Below, piece after piece: positions 10,701 to 21,255 of a stretch of 64,000 nt of DNA. This stretch comes from Austropuccinia psidii (Eukaryota > Basidiomycota > Pucciniomycetes > Pucciniales > Sphaerophragmiaceae), in contig JALGQZ010000005.1 in NCBI GenBank assembly GCA_023105745.1, forward strand, positions 1,674,001 to 1,738,000, read 5' to 3'. The position numbers and the translations under genes are program-made. Every line of letters starts with the position of its first letter. Position 1 is the stretch's first letter. Below the pieces are notes generated by a model. It saw only the letters and a list, made by a program, of their open reading frames with translations. It ran no database searches and was not told the DNA's origin.

Positions 10701-12878
10701 TAGAACTGATGTGATACAGGATGCTCCAGCAGTATAACCCTTTCCTCTAGCAGGTTTTGTTTTACACATTCTGGCATCTTGGATATTGATCAGGTTGTAG
10801 CAATCCTCACTGTACTGTGGCAAGTGGGTATGGACTTCTGTGACCTCAAAGAAAGCTGAAATGTTTTCAATGGAATAGTCCTCTACTGGTGTATCTTCAG
10901 AGACTGCAGAATCTTGATCAGACTCTTCTTTCTCTTCAGTACACTGAATGTCTTCAATGATTTGAACTTCATTGATCTTTGTCTTCTTAGGGCAAGTGTT
11001 GGCTAAATGTGAAGTACTTCCACATTTATGACACTTCAAGACAGGTCTTTCTGGTCTTCTTTCCTCTCTAGGAATCTTTGAGACTATTTTGGACTCTATT
11101 GGGTTTCTAACCCAAGTTTTACCAATTCTTGTTCTGGTAATGATATCTTCCATAGCATTAATGTAGTCCTCTGTTGAACAGGGTTCCACACATCTGCTTT
11201 TGATAGCATGTTCCAGTTCTCCTCCACACTTTCTTAATATTTTCATATTAATCATAGTGTCAGACATATCTGGGTGTAAAGCAGATAATCTGTCTTTTTG
11301 TTTGAAGAACCAAGTAAGTGGTTTGTCTTTTTCTGAGTTAAAAATGGCACTTTCAAAAGCATTCTCCATTTTAAACCTCCAAGAATTATTGGCCCATTTG
11401 GTAATCACTTCAGATTTCCACCAAGACCAGTCATGTCTTCCATGATCCATTCTCATCTTGTAATACCATTTCTTTGCAGTCTTGGTAAACAAACAATGTA
11501 ATTTTCCTACTATGATTTCATCAGGTATATTAAAGTCTTCTTGCAACATATCAATAGTCCTGATGAATTCAATATGGTTGTATTCTCCTTCACCAGAGAA
11601 TGTTGGCCATTCTTCTAATTTGGGAATATCCTTTGCAGAAATAACATTCTCTCCTAAGAATGGAGTCAAACTTTCTTTGACAGAAAGTTTTTCTTCAGTC
11701 AAAGGTGTAGAATGTCTTGGCATATGTGGTTCATGATTCTTATGAATTTGCTCCACACTTGCAATTATTTCATTCTTCAATTTCTGCCTTTCACTGTCAC
11801 TTTTTGCTAAATGTATAGCAAATTGATTGGTGTTCTTAACTATTTGTAAGACATGGTCTTCAAGAGTTTTAAGTCTATCATTTACTTTAAAGATGGAAAG
11901 ATCCTCTGTGTCATTATTTTGACATTGGTTCTCAATTCTTTCACAAGCATTGCTAATTGACTCAAGGGTGACAGTTGTCAATTTATGCCAATCAGAATGT
12001 TGCTTGTCATTTTTCTTTAAATCATTGATGTCTAATGTAATTTGCTTTAACTTTGACTCAAGTTTGCCAATTTCTACACTAATACTTCTATGTACATCAT
12101 TTATTTGCATGGAAAAGTCCTGTTCATCCTTTCCTGCTCTTTGGCTGTGAATTCCATAAGAGTTCTGGCCATATTGAAGACACTGTCCACGGCTGAAGGC
12201 TCCAATCTGGGGATCCTGTACCCTTGTGGGTAAGGTCTGTGCCAATTGGCTTTGCCTTTGCCCTTGCCTTGATGGTTCTTGGGACCTCTCTGTTTCTTTT
12301 GAGGTCCTTTGGGCTTGTCCTTGGATGCTTCTGGAGCTGGTTTGGAGCTGGTAGATGCCACTGGTGCCTCTGTCTCCAAAGTTGGAGTCATTTCCAATTC
12401 TTTCTTCTGGTCTATGGATAAAAGACTCTGGTTCTTCAACCAATTCTTTATCTTTTTGACCTTGTCTTTGCAAGACAGGGGGCTCCAACCTCCTAAGAGT
12501 TCTATGGTCTTCTCCTGACCCAGAAAGCTCTTGATGTGTAAGTAGGAGTTCATGGCCCCCTGCCAAAGGCTTGGGCAGATTTCCCACTCCTCTTCTTTGG
12601 CTGCTCTGAACCAATTTTTGTACTGGCTCTGATATATTTCTATTGCTGCCACTTGAAAATGGTTCAGCCCTGGAAATATTATCATAAATTAGTTCAGGCT
12701 CAGAATTCACGTCAAAATCTGTTGGTACAGACCTTGGGGAATGGGGGGCAACTCTGGCATCCTCCAGATGTGCCTTTCTTGTGGAAGATTTGGCACTTCT
12801 GGATTTGGTCTTGCCTCTTCCTTGTCCACATCCATCTGGTTGGACTGAATAGTTGCTTCCATTTCTGGTATGCACCAT
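7739..12878 (-). CDS. B1 gag-pol polyprotein, 3'-truncated
   Basis: A single uninterrupted frame covers gag, protease, reverse transcriptase, RNase H and most of integrase. The ATG at 12878 follows an in-frame stop. In order: a gag with a CCHC knuckle near residue 615 ([14 protein letters not shown]), protease D-T-G near 735, RT motif Y-I-D-D near 1086, RNase [12 protein letters not shown] near 1231, the integrase H-H-C-C region (E-C-H-D then C-H-T-C-D-R-C) near 1470-1510, and catalytic D, D, E in M-D-W-V-T, S-D-R-D-P-K-F and V-E-R-M-I-Q. After D-I-H-P-T the frame runs into T1 sequence. No nonsense codon lies within the retroviral part, so the element was intact when T1 inserted. Confidence 0.95.
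12101..12685 (-). CDS. ORF overlapping B1 gag in another frame, 194 codons
   Basis: An ATG-started frame, shifted relative to gag-pol, stays open for 585 nt inside the gag N-terminal region. Its product looks more like a folded protein than the gag frame does there. It has F-Q-V-A-A-I-E-I-Y and W-R-like helical segments, a tryptophan-containing stretch ([13 protein letters not shown]), a Pro/Lys-rich basic region ([11 protein letters not shown]) and a helical C-terminus ([11 protein letters not shown]). The overlapped gag frame here is Gln/Ser/Arg-rich and low complexity. A dual-coded gag-like or nucleic-acid-binding accessory protein is likely. No catalytic motif is visible. Confidence 0.55.
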   Translation of the reverse strand: MIIFPGLNHFQVAAIEIYQSQYKNWFRAAKEEEWEICPSLWQGAMNSYLHIKSFLGQEKTIELLGGWSPLSCKDKVKKIKNWLKNQSLLSIDQKKELEMTPTLETEAPVASTSSKPAPEASKDKPKGPQKKQRGPKNHQGKGKGKANWHRPYPQGYRIPRLEPSAVDSVFNMARTLMEFTAKEQERMNRTFPCK

Positions 12879-13476
12879 TTTCACGTCAATTTAAAGATAA
12901 AAGGTGAAAATATAAGATAAAATACACACCTTTTGGTGGTAATTTAGCTTTTTCTGAGTTGAATAAGGTGCCTCTTTTAGCAATCTGCACCTCAATACTG
13001 TCTTCAGATTCTGCTTCTGAAGATTCTGGACTAGTGATATATCTTTTACTGAGTCTGTTGCCAGCTGCACAGTATTTGATTAAAGACACTAAAAGAAATT
13101 ATAAAAGAGAAAAAATTATTTTTTATACTTTTTAAAATATTTTTTAAAGATTTTTATAAGTTTTATATTTTTTAATATTAAAAAAATTATTCTTTTTAAA
13201 GAAAAAAAATTAAAATTTAAGATTTTGAATGAAAATTAATTCAGAGTAACTCAAAGAATAATTTTATAAGTTTTTGGATGTGAAAAAGCCACGTGTAAAA
13301 ACAATATAAAATTAAACCAAATTCCTCAATGAAAAAGATTTTAAAACAATTTCAAAAATAAAAATATTTTAACTCCAAATTGAAAGAAAAAAATTAATTA
13401 AATTAATATATTTTAGAGCTTAAAAATATATTAATTAAGGGTACAAGGTTCAAAAAAACACGGCCAGGCCCCCAAA
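12879..13476 (-). other. B1 leader and presumed primer-binding region
   Basis: On the minus strand the leader begins TTTGGGGGCCTGGCCGTG directly after the LTR end; I could not match this to a tRNA 3' end. A 67-codon frame (13089-12886) with an acidic Ser/Glu segment ends beside a GTGTGT that might be a splice donor. Its coding status is unclear. Confidence 0.5.
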
Positions 13477-15402
13477 TGTAAGATGTGACTATGAAACTGA
13501 TGATAATATTACTATTAATCAACAGTACTATGTCTGTTCTTATGAAATATAATAATAAAAATTATTATAACCACAATTAAATAATTATAAAATTATTTCT
13601 TTCATGTGTTATACACTACTAGTGATTATAACAGTGAGCAGTAATTGTCTACAAGAATCAATTACAAGAAGAATTTAATAATAAAAAACTTCTTTTATTA
13701 AAATAATAAAATTATTTTAATATATAATTATCTTTTACAAGAATAATTATAAAGATAATTCTTGAAGAAAACTATTACTAGAGAAAAACTTTAAGAATTA
13801 AAGATAAATGACTCACTAATACTCCAAAGAACTTATTGAAAGATAAGAGTAGAGAAATTTGACGTAGAATTGTGGATTTAAGGGATCAAGATGATTTATA
13901 ACAGTATTTCAACAATATATAGTTGGATTCTATGATTTCACGTCTTTCTGATTGATTCTGAAAGATTTAAAACACTTGAGAATAGCTTGAACTAATACTT
14001 ACTTGTTGGTAATAATGGTTTAATAAATTTATAAGATGATGATGATACGGAAAAAACAGCAAGAAGAGGCTTCTTTTAAGTCAATAACAGCTCACAGAGG
14101 CGTGCTATGGAGCAAACTGAAAAACCAGTGAGTGAGAAAACAATAAACCTTTTTGGATTATTGATTGCATCATCTGTTGTCATGTAAGATTATCATAATT
14201 ACTTAATTGATGCTTTTACGTGACTACCAACCCCAATATGGTTAAGAATAAAAGGAGTAACACTTGTAAATCTTCTTTTATTCTAAAATAATCATTGATT
14301 TCTCAAAGTTATCAATGTTATTGCCAATTTCATCACAGGTTGTAATTACTGTGAATTTTTGAAGATTCAGTGTTTCACGTAGAATATCCAAAAATGGACT
14401 GTAAGTAAAACTTTTAATTTTACTAGTAAAACTGTAATTCCTTTTGGTTGTACCATATATAATACAGTTCTCCTTTAGTCCTGAAAGTTTCAGAAAGATT
14501 CATTAAGAATTGTATTTTTAATGAATTTTTGAAGGTTTTACCTCATTTCTACGTAGAATTGCAAATAGCAGTGTTTTGCTGGTTGCTATGAGGTAAATCA
14601 ATGAATATGGGTCCCAAAAGGGTTTTAATTACTCTTTTGGGGTTTATCCATGGAAAGTCATTAGTAATTGACATGGTTACAGGAGTGTAAGTAGCTCATT
14701 ACCTCCTTGGCACGTCAAAATAGCAGGTTATTTGCTATTTTCTGATGTTTTACAGTAGTTGTAACTTGGTAACCAAGTTCCCAAAGAGTTTTAGTTTACC
14801 CATTGGGCCAAGATGAGCCATGGATCCATGCTCTGGAGCTATCCACGCCTCTGAGGCCTCAGAAGTTGGGTACCCTGGCTCTCTTTGATGTCTTTTGTCC
14901 CCCTTGCCCAATTTTTACGTCAAAATAGTAATTTAAGCTTAAAGTGAGATATCCACTATGGGTGTACCAAAAGTCCATGTAAGAATACCATGATATTAAG
15001 TGCTCAAAACATGCATAACACTATTCTTGGTGTATATGTAACATGGGATTTCTCACTTTCCTATTATTTTGGCTAAAAATCAAGAAAAACAAAAATTTTC
15101 ACGGATCTTTTATGTGGTATTAATGATGTGGTATTGAAGTATTTTCCATTTTACCACCTCAAATACTTAAATTGAGCTTATTCACTCTATGGAGCTACCC
15201 TAGGTGAATTTTTGTGTAGAATCCAAATCTGGTCTTAAATCCATGGATTTACTTACTCAATAAAAAGTTATTCATCTTTTCTGAAATTGAAAATGATGAA
15301 TTTTGGATATATGCATGACTTATGAGTTTTGCATAATTCAAAATTTCTTTTTAAGATAATTGTGGCCTATTTGGGTATGTAAAATATACCTCAAGGCTCA
15401 CA
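13477..15402 (-). repeat. 5' LTR of B1 (family B LTR)
   Basis: Bounded on the plus strand by TGTAAGATGTGAC at 13477 and AAGGCTCACA at 15402. The same ends in either orientation bound the solo LTR at 32050-33887 and the B2 LTR at 37198-39384. Length 1926 bp. Very AT-rich in its left third. Confidence 0.9.
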
Positions 15403-17568
15403 TTGATTCTGGTGCTACACACTCATTCATTGCAAAGCAGTTTGTTCACAAGTACTCATTGACTACGTCAGAACTTCCAGAGAAGATTCCTCTTATCATT
15501 TTGGACTCCTCTGAGTCCCCTTCCTTATTTGTGACTCACCATACTAAATATATGGTTGAGCTCCCTTCCTTCCCAAGCTTTGAATGGGATTTTTTAGTCA
15601 TTGATACTCCCAAGGGAGAAGACCTCATATTGGGCTTTGACTTTCTCAATCATTTTAATCCTTCTATTGATTGGAGGCAAGGGCTGATCACCTTTAATAC
15701 TGATCAAAAGGACTATTCTGATCCTTCCAATTCCTTCCATAATGACTTTTCTTCTGCCAAATCATGTGCAGCTCTGGTTGGTGATTCTAGAACACCATCA
15801 GTTCCATCTTCTGTCCATATTCCTTCCCTTAATTCCCATCTGTCATTACCATCATCTGGAGATGAAGTCTTCAAAGAGATTCAAGATGTTGGGGAAGATA
15901 ATTCTGTATCTTCACTTCATCTCTTCTTTGGGAATATGGACCTTCCTCCTTCATCTTATCATGACTCCCTGGAGGAGTTGTGGGATGAAGAGGAAGAGCC
16001 AGAAGAAGTAGAAACCGTGATGAATGTTGTTCCCTCTGTTTATCACCAATACTTGGATGTATTCTCCAAGGTGAAGGCAGAGAAACTTCCTCCTCACCGT
16101 GCCTGTGATCATCATATCGAACTGGAGGGGTCTCTACCTCCAGTTGGGGTGATCTACTCTTTATCCAAACAAGAGTCAGATACACTCAGGGCCTACATTT
16201 TAGAGAATGTAGAGAAAGGTTTCATCCGTCCAAGCTCCTCCTCAACAGGAGCACCTGTCCTCTTTGTTAAAAAGAAAGATGGTGGCCTCCATTTGTGTGT
16301 TGATTACCGCAAACTCAATGCTGTCACTAGGAAGAACAAATATCCTGTTCCTCCTATGAACCAGCTTCTTAATGTCTTTAATGTTTCTTCTATCTTCTCC
16401 AAGATTGATTTGCGTGGTGCATATAACCTGCTCAGAATCAAGGAGGGTGATGAACATTTGACATGCTTCAGAACTAAATATGGCAGTTTTGAGTACTTGG
16501 TTATGCCATTTGGGCTCACCAATGCTCCTGCCTCTTTTCAGAATCTTGTCAATGATATATTCCCAGATCTTCTTGATGTTTTTGTTGTGGTTTATTTGGA
16601 TGACATTATGGTCTTTTCCAAATCTGAGGAAGAACATGTCGCCCATGTGTCCACTGTTCTTTCCAGACTCAGAGCCAATAACCTTTTTGCCAAGGCTTCT
16701 AAATGCCTTTTTCATGTTTCTAGTGTAGAATATCTTGGTTATGTTGCTTTTTCTGAAGGCCTCAAGATGGACCAAGCAAAAGACCAGCAGATCCTTAATT
16801 GGCCTCCTCCAAGAAACCTCAAGGCTCTTCAATCCTTCCTTGGCTTTGCCAACTTCTACCGCTGTTTCATCAAGAATTATTCAAAGAAAATCAGTTCACT
16901 CACCAGTTTCCTCAAGAAAGATTCCTGTTTCCCCCTCAATGAGGAAGCTCTTAGCCAGTTTCATCAACTCAAAGAGGCCTTCACTACCACTCCAATCCTT
17001 CTCTACCCACCATTGTAGAGACCGATGCATCCAATTATGCTTTGGGTGCTGTACTGAGTCAGGTCTCTGACTCAGGAAAACATCCCATTGCATTTGACAG
17101 CCGCAGGCTTATTCCAGCAGAACTCAACTATGAAATTCATGACAAGGAACTCCTTGGTATAGTCTGGGCTCTCAAGCGCTGGAGGGCTTTTCTTCTTTCT
17201 CTCTCCTCTCCTTTTGAAGTGCTCACCGATCACAGTTCCCTTCAATACTTCATGTCCTCAAAAGTACTCACTCACCGTCAAGCCCGCTGGGCTTAATTCT
17301 TATCTGAATTTCATTTTTCAATCACTTACCGCCCTGGCCGCCTAGCAACTCTTCCGGATGCCTTATCACGTCGGGACGACGTCTATCCGGAGAGGGGGGA
17401 GGATTTCATCAGCAAGAATCCAATGAATTTTCAACAACTCATTAAGCAAGATGAAGTTCAACCCTCAAAGTTTTTTGCAGTAAAGTTGGATTCTTTTTCA
17501 AATTTGATTGATTCAATTCACAAGAAATTATGGCAAGATCCTCAGTACAGAAGTGTCCTTCAAGATTT
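15403..17568 (+). pseudogene. A-old pol, first half (protease, RT, RNase H), disrupted
   Basis: Begins in the protease active site (I-D-S-G-A-T) directly after the B1 LTR. RT has V-Y-L-D-D-I-M near 16590 and is otherwise complete. A 16-bp deletion near 17000, between two AATCCTT words when compared with A-new at 22970-23000, shifts the frame at the RT-RNase H boundary. RNase H then continues in another frame from 17018 (Y-A-L-G-A-V-L-S-Q). A TAA replaces the Glu codon after R-W-A near 17295. The frame ends at the A-new insertion, in D-F. Confidence 0.9.
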
Positions 17569-17849
17569 TGTCACAACCATGGCAATTCACTTCCTTGGAT
17601 CCCCATATGGCATATCAAGCCACAGCCCTTTTATGGCCAATTGGCCATATCCATCACCAGTGGCCAATATGGCCACGTCATCATCTCATGGACCATTTAT
17701 GGCCATTTGTGTTTTGGGGCCTTCATGGCCCTTCACCTCAATCCAGCACCCATAGCGGCAATTTATGGCCAAATGGGTATTTCTGGTCATTTCCCTCAAA
17801 ACCAGGGGAAATGGCCCAAATGGCTGTTTTTGGCCATTTGGGCTCATAA

Positions 17850-18078
17850 TGTGCATTTGCGCATTTTTGCGCATTTTGCGCATTTTTGCGCATTTTGCGC
17901 ATTTTTGCGCATTTGCGCATTTTTGCGCATTTTGCGCACTTTTGCGCATTTGCGCACTTTTTGCGCATTTTGCGCACTTTTGCGCATTTGCGCACTTTTT
18001 GCGCACTTTGCGCATTTGCGCATATTTGCGCACTTTTGCGCATTTTGCGCATTTTGCGCATTTTTGCGCACTTTGACG
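17850..18078 (+). repeat. TGCGCA short tandem array in the 5' LTR
   Basis: Runs of TTTTGCGCAT, TTTGCGCAT and TTTTGCGCAC words. The corresponding array in the 3' LTR (26050-26172) is about 100 bp shorter, which explains most of the LTR length difference. Translations rich in C-A-K or M-R-K are artefacts. Confidence 0.95.
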
Positions 18079-18769
18079 CAAAGTGTCCAAAAGACACTTT
18101 CCCGCCTTTTCGGCCAGTTTTTGGCTCAGAACCCAAAAGTGGCCAAAAACCCCAAAAGGCCCAGAAACACCATTCCAAGCTCTGAAGCCATTACATCCAT
18201 CCTTTTCCCTCTGCCTTTCCATCTCAAGACCTTTGGACGTAATCTTCTTGCCAATCAACCAATATGCCATAAATGATGTTATATATCATTGTGCATCATT
18301 TTTCAACAGCAATTCAATGGTGGCAATATCAAATGTTCATTTCAACATTCCAACATCTCATCACGTCATCAAGGCACCCAATCATTCAGAGGAATCATCA
18401 AGGCTCAAGAGCAAGTGTTTCAGCGTCAAAGACCAATGACGCCATCAAGCAGTCATTGGTTATTCTCACTCCAAGTATTCATTCCAAGGGAATACTTTCA
18501 ATTCATTCTCAAGTGTATTCAAGAGGCAATGCCAAAAAGAAGTTGTCAAGTGTCAAAGCTCCACTCAATCCATCTTGGAAACCATATTCATTTCAATACA
18601 GTCTGGATCCATCAAGACCTGTATTTCATTTTCAATCATGGGAAATTCATTCAACCCAATTCAATTTCAATATTAGCCAGCTGTATCAATTCCCAAAAGA
18701 ATCAATACAGCCTCAAGGATCAATACAGATCAGTTTTCAGCCTGAAGAACTCAAGCTCCCAACTTTTCA

Positions 18770-18823
18770 CATATACCGGCTACCCTTTCCACCCTGGGGG
18801 GTTTTCCCCAGTTAATTAATATA
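18770..18823 (+). promoter_or_regulatory. Core promoter and predicted RNA start of family A
   Basis: CACATATAC (18769-18777) is followed about 20 nt later by the hairpin CTGGGG (18794-18799) / CCCCAG (18806-18811) and then AGTTAATTAATATA (18810-18823). The same arrangement is kept in the A-old LTR (about 30656-30715) and A-prime (about 53430-53486). The distance from CATATA to AGTTAATT, 36-40 nt, fits a TATA-like box and a start near 18810. The last motif is complementary to the primer-binding site. Confidence 0.6.
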
Positions 18824-19129
18824 TTTTGATTTTATTTTATCTCTATTTTCTTTTCACTTTAGTTAAGCAAATACTGATATTATTAATTCAGTCATTTAGC
18901 ACCTTTCTCTTTCTCTTTCTTCGCCTGTCAATGGATATTTGGTGGTCATATCCTTACTAATTCCATTATTCATTTTTGGCAGGTTGAAACAGTGATTAAG
19001 GACTTACTTGGTTGGCTCTTTGGCCATTTGGCTTCCCTTTCCTCTTTTGCATCTCATCTTGTACCTGCATATCTTTTAGAGGAATTCATTCTTATTATTT
19101 TTATTCTTTATCCTTTTGGAGTCTTCCAA

Positions 19130-19432
19130 GTGAGTTCCCTGATTGCTGAGTGCCAGGCCACTCTTGTATTCTGTCCAAGAGCCCCTGTGACATTATATTA
19201 ATTAACTCATAATTTCTTTTTCATTCTGTTCATTCTTCTTTATAATTTCATTCACTCATTTCATCGAAATTATGATTCTTTTACGCTTATGAACTTAATG
19301 ATTCATCGTCATCTCTCAATTTTCTTTCATTCATTCTTCATTTTGAAAATTGAAAGCTGACCTATTTTTATTTTTGTTATTCTTTTTAAAATCTTTTTCA
19401 AATTATCAATTCTCATTTCATTCATAATTCAG
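19130..19432 (+). other. Candidate leader intron of A-new
   Basis: CAA|GTGAGT at 19127-19135 and ATTCAG|GT ending at 19432 could bound a 303-nt intron. A-prime has the same pair (GTGAGT at 53790, TTCAG at 54103). Splicing would remove the primer-binding site and every ATG between U5 and 19300, leaving an ATG-free leader to gag. A second conserved 3' splice-like site, GGCAG|GTTGAAACAGTG, ends at 18982 after a TACTAAT branch-like motif. Its donor is unclear. Confidence 0.4.
19193..19207 (+). promoter_or_regulatory. Primer-binding site of A-new, probably self-priming
   Basis: TTATATTAATTAACT directly follows the LTR. Its reverse complement matches 18810-18823 of the LTR at 14 of 15 positions. 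This is the geometry of Tf1-like elements, in which the RNA 5' end folds back to prime reverse transcription. Confidence 0.65.
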
Positions 19433-19903
19433 GTGTCATATTGGTTTTCTTTGATTTTCAAATTTTTCATCAAGATATTCAGACACGTTATTCACATCAA
19501 GATTCATAATTGATTCATTCTTCAAGAAATTTGATTTTTAAAGAATAATTCACTTGATTTTGATTGATTGATTGATTTGACATATTTGATATTGACCTCA
19601 AGAAAATTGATTGACCTGAAGACTTTATTGATTTTGCTGATTTTTCACATCAAGAATTTTGACATAAATTGATTTTGCCTCAAGATTTCATTTGATTGAT
19701 TGATTTTCTGCAAGATTTTGATTTTGATTGATTTGATTCATTGATTTTTGACTTCAAGACTTCATTTGATTTTGATTTATTGACGTACTTGAAGATTTTC
19801 ATTTTTGATTCATTCATTTTCCTCAAGATTTGATTGTTGACTCTTTTCACTTCAAGAAAATTTTGATTTTTAATTCATTTGTTTCAATTTTATTCCTGTT
19901 ATC
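19208..19903 (+). other. 5' leader of A-new
   Basis: Made largely of TTGATT and TCAAGA words. I find no ATG from about 19300 until the gag start at 19904. The A-prime leader (53862-54580) shows the same word content and the same lack of ATG over its last 470 nt or so. Confidence 0.7.
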
Positions 19904-21241
19904 ATGCCTATTCAACATTCACCTCCGGCAAGACAGACAAGATCTCAGGCCAGAGCTCAAGCTGTTCTCACTCCAACTCCAAGAGCTCCTCTAGATGGCA
20001 CCCCAGCAGTTCCTCAACTGAGGGCCCAATTAGATAGAGGACCCCGCATGGAAGGAGCAGCACCATCCAGGAAGGAAGGAAGAGGGCCTAGAAGATCAAG
20101 TTCATTCTCAGGAGTAGTTGGCGGTTTTCCTGCAACTTCAAGGACTATTTTCAAAGGTCCAGGTGAAGATGGTGAAGAGGAGGAGGAGAATTCTGTGGAA
20201 GAGGAAGAGTCTGATGGTACTGAAGGTGTCCCTGCTCCGGTGGAGGCATCCCAAGGTACTGGAGGACCAACTCTAGCCCAGTCTAATCAGCCTGTCTCTC
20301 ATCAGTCTGAACCATCCCTATTGGCCATCATGCAGCAAATGACTCAGATTATGGCCAATCTTCAAGCAGCTTCATCCTCTGAAGCATCAAGACCACCAGC
20401 CTTCAAGACTCCATCTATGAAGGCACCAGAATGCTTTGATGGGACTCAGCCCTTCAAAGTTAGAAGCTTTATTCAGTCTTGTCAATTGATTTTTCACAAT
20501 GATCCGGCAAACTTCGCTCAAGACAGAAAGAAGGTCCTTTATGCCACTTCATTTCTCATTGGCAGGGCTGCAAAATGGATTGAGCCTTATCTTTCCAATC
20601 TCACCAATCAAGATTCAAATTACCTTCTCAATTCTTGGCGTTTGTTTGAATCTCAACTCTTCACTCTATTTGGTGACCCAAATGAAGTCAGAAAAGCAGA
20701 AGGTGAGTTGGATTCTTTAAGAATGAAAGAAGGTGGGCATGTATCCTTATACATTGCTGATTTCAGAAGCTTAGTCTCAAGAATCGGGGATTGGGGTGAA
20801 AGAGCTCTCATCCATCACTTCAGGAAGGGATTGCCATCCAGGATTTTGGATCAGTTGGCCTCCCATCCTTCAAGAATTGACTCTCTCCAAGACTTAATGG
20901 ACGTTACCCTGGAACTTGATACCAGGTACCATGAGAGGCAAAATGAAAAGGGTCATCATCAAGAGAAGAAGCCAGAAGCCTCAAAGTCAAGTTCTTCTCA
21001 TCCTCAAAATTCTTCAAGCTCAAGTCAAAAGAAGAAGAAGAATTTTCAGAAGAGGGACAAGCCCCATTCTTCTTTGTTGAATAAAGATTTCAAGCTCATG
21101 AACTCTGAAAAAGAAAGAAGAATCAAAGAGGGTCTTTGTACCTATTGTGGTGGGAAGCATAGTCTTGAGTCCTGTTTCAAAAGGACTCAAAACAAGCTTA
21201 CCCAACCGTCAGGCAAATTTCCCAGCCAGGGAAAAGCCTGA
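19904..21241 (+). CDS. A-new Gag
   Basis: 445 codons, starting at the first ATG after a long ATG-free leader. The N-terminus is Pro/Arg-rich, followed by a Glu-rich acidic segment (about 85-110). The retrotransposon gag domain (about 160-345) contains F-D-G-T-Q, F-I-Q-S-C-Q-L-I-F, A-A-K-W-I-E-P and Y-I-A-D-F-R-S. A Ser/Lys-rich linker leads to the zinc knuckle C-T-Y-C-G-G-K-H-S-L-E-S-C near 415. Forms the virus-like particle and packages the RNA. The stop is 14 nt before the first codon of pol, which is in a different frame, so pol needs frameshifting, reinitiation or spliced RNA. No defects are seen. Confidence 0.95.
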   Translation: MPIQHSPPARQTRSQARAQAVLTPTPRAPLDGTPAVPQLRAQLDRGPRMEGAAPSRKEGRGPRRSSSFSGVVGGFPATSRTIFKGPGEDGEEEEENSVEEEESDGTEGVPAPVEASQGTGGPTLAQSNQPVSHQSEPSLLAIMQQMTQIMANLQAASSSEASRPPAFKTPSMKAPECFDGTQPFKVRSFIQSCQLIFHNDPANFAQDRKKVLYATSFLIGRAAKWIEPYLSNLTNQDSNYLLNSWRLFESQLFTLFGDPNEVRKAEGELDSLRMKEGGHVSLYIADFRSLVSRIGDWGERALIHHFRKGLPSRILDQLASHPSRIDSLQDLMDVTLELDTRYHERQNEKGHHQEKKPEASKSSSSHPQNSSSSSQKKKKNFQKRDKPHSSLLNKDFKLMNSEKERRIKEGLCTYCGGKHSLESCFKRTQNKLTQPSGKFPSQGKA

Positions 21242-21255
21242 GTGAAGATCATGTT

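Larger units (their letters stand above)
7739..15402 (-). mobile_element. B1: Ty3/gypsy element on the minus strand, 3' end cut off by T1
   Basis: Order on the minus strand: 5' LTR 15402-13477, leader 13476-12879, fused gag-pol 12878-7739. The integrase C-terminus, polypurine tract and 3' LTR are missing because T1 interrupts the gene at 7738/7739. The right edge lies inside the protease codons of A-old (D-S-G-A-T at 15403 onward), so B1 inserted into A-old. The remaining B1 sequence should lie beyond the far end of T1. Confidence 0.9.
17569..19192 (+). repeat. 5' LTR of A-new
   Basis: 1624 bp. U3 is crowded with the palindrome TGGCCA (17630-17860) and then the TGCGCA array. A conserved core promoter lies at 18770-18811. 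The predicted RNA start near 18810 leaves an R-U5 of about 380 nt. The plus strand is open in several frames from 18080 to 18820 only because TCA/CAA/ATT words avoid stops; I see no gene there. Confidence 0.95.

Noticed and set aside
17530..18820. Several 100-250 codon ORFs in the LTR of A-new, repeated at 25675-26897
   Set aside because: Open in several frames because of TGCGCA and TCA/CAA word content; products are low complexity or unlike proteins and lie in U3.
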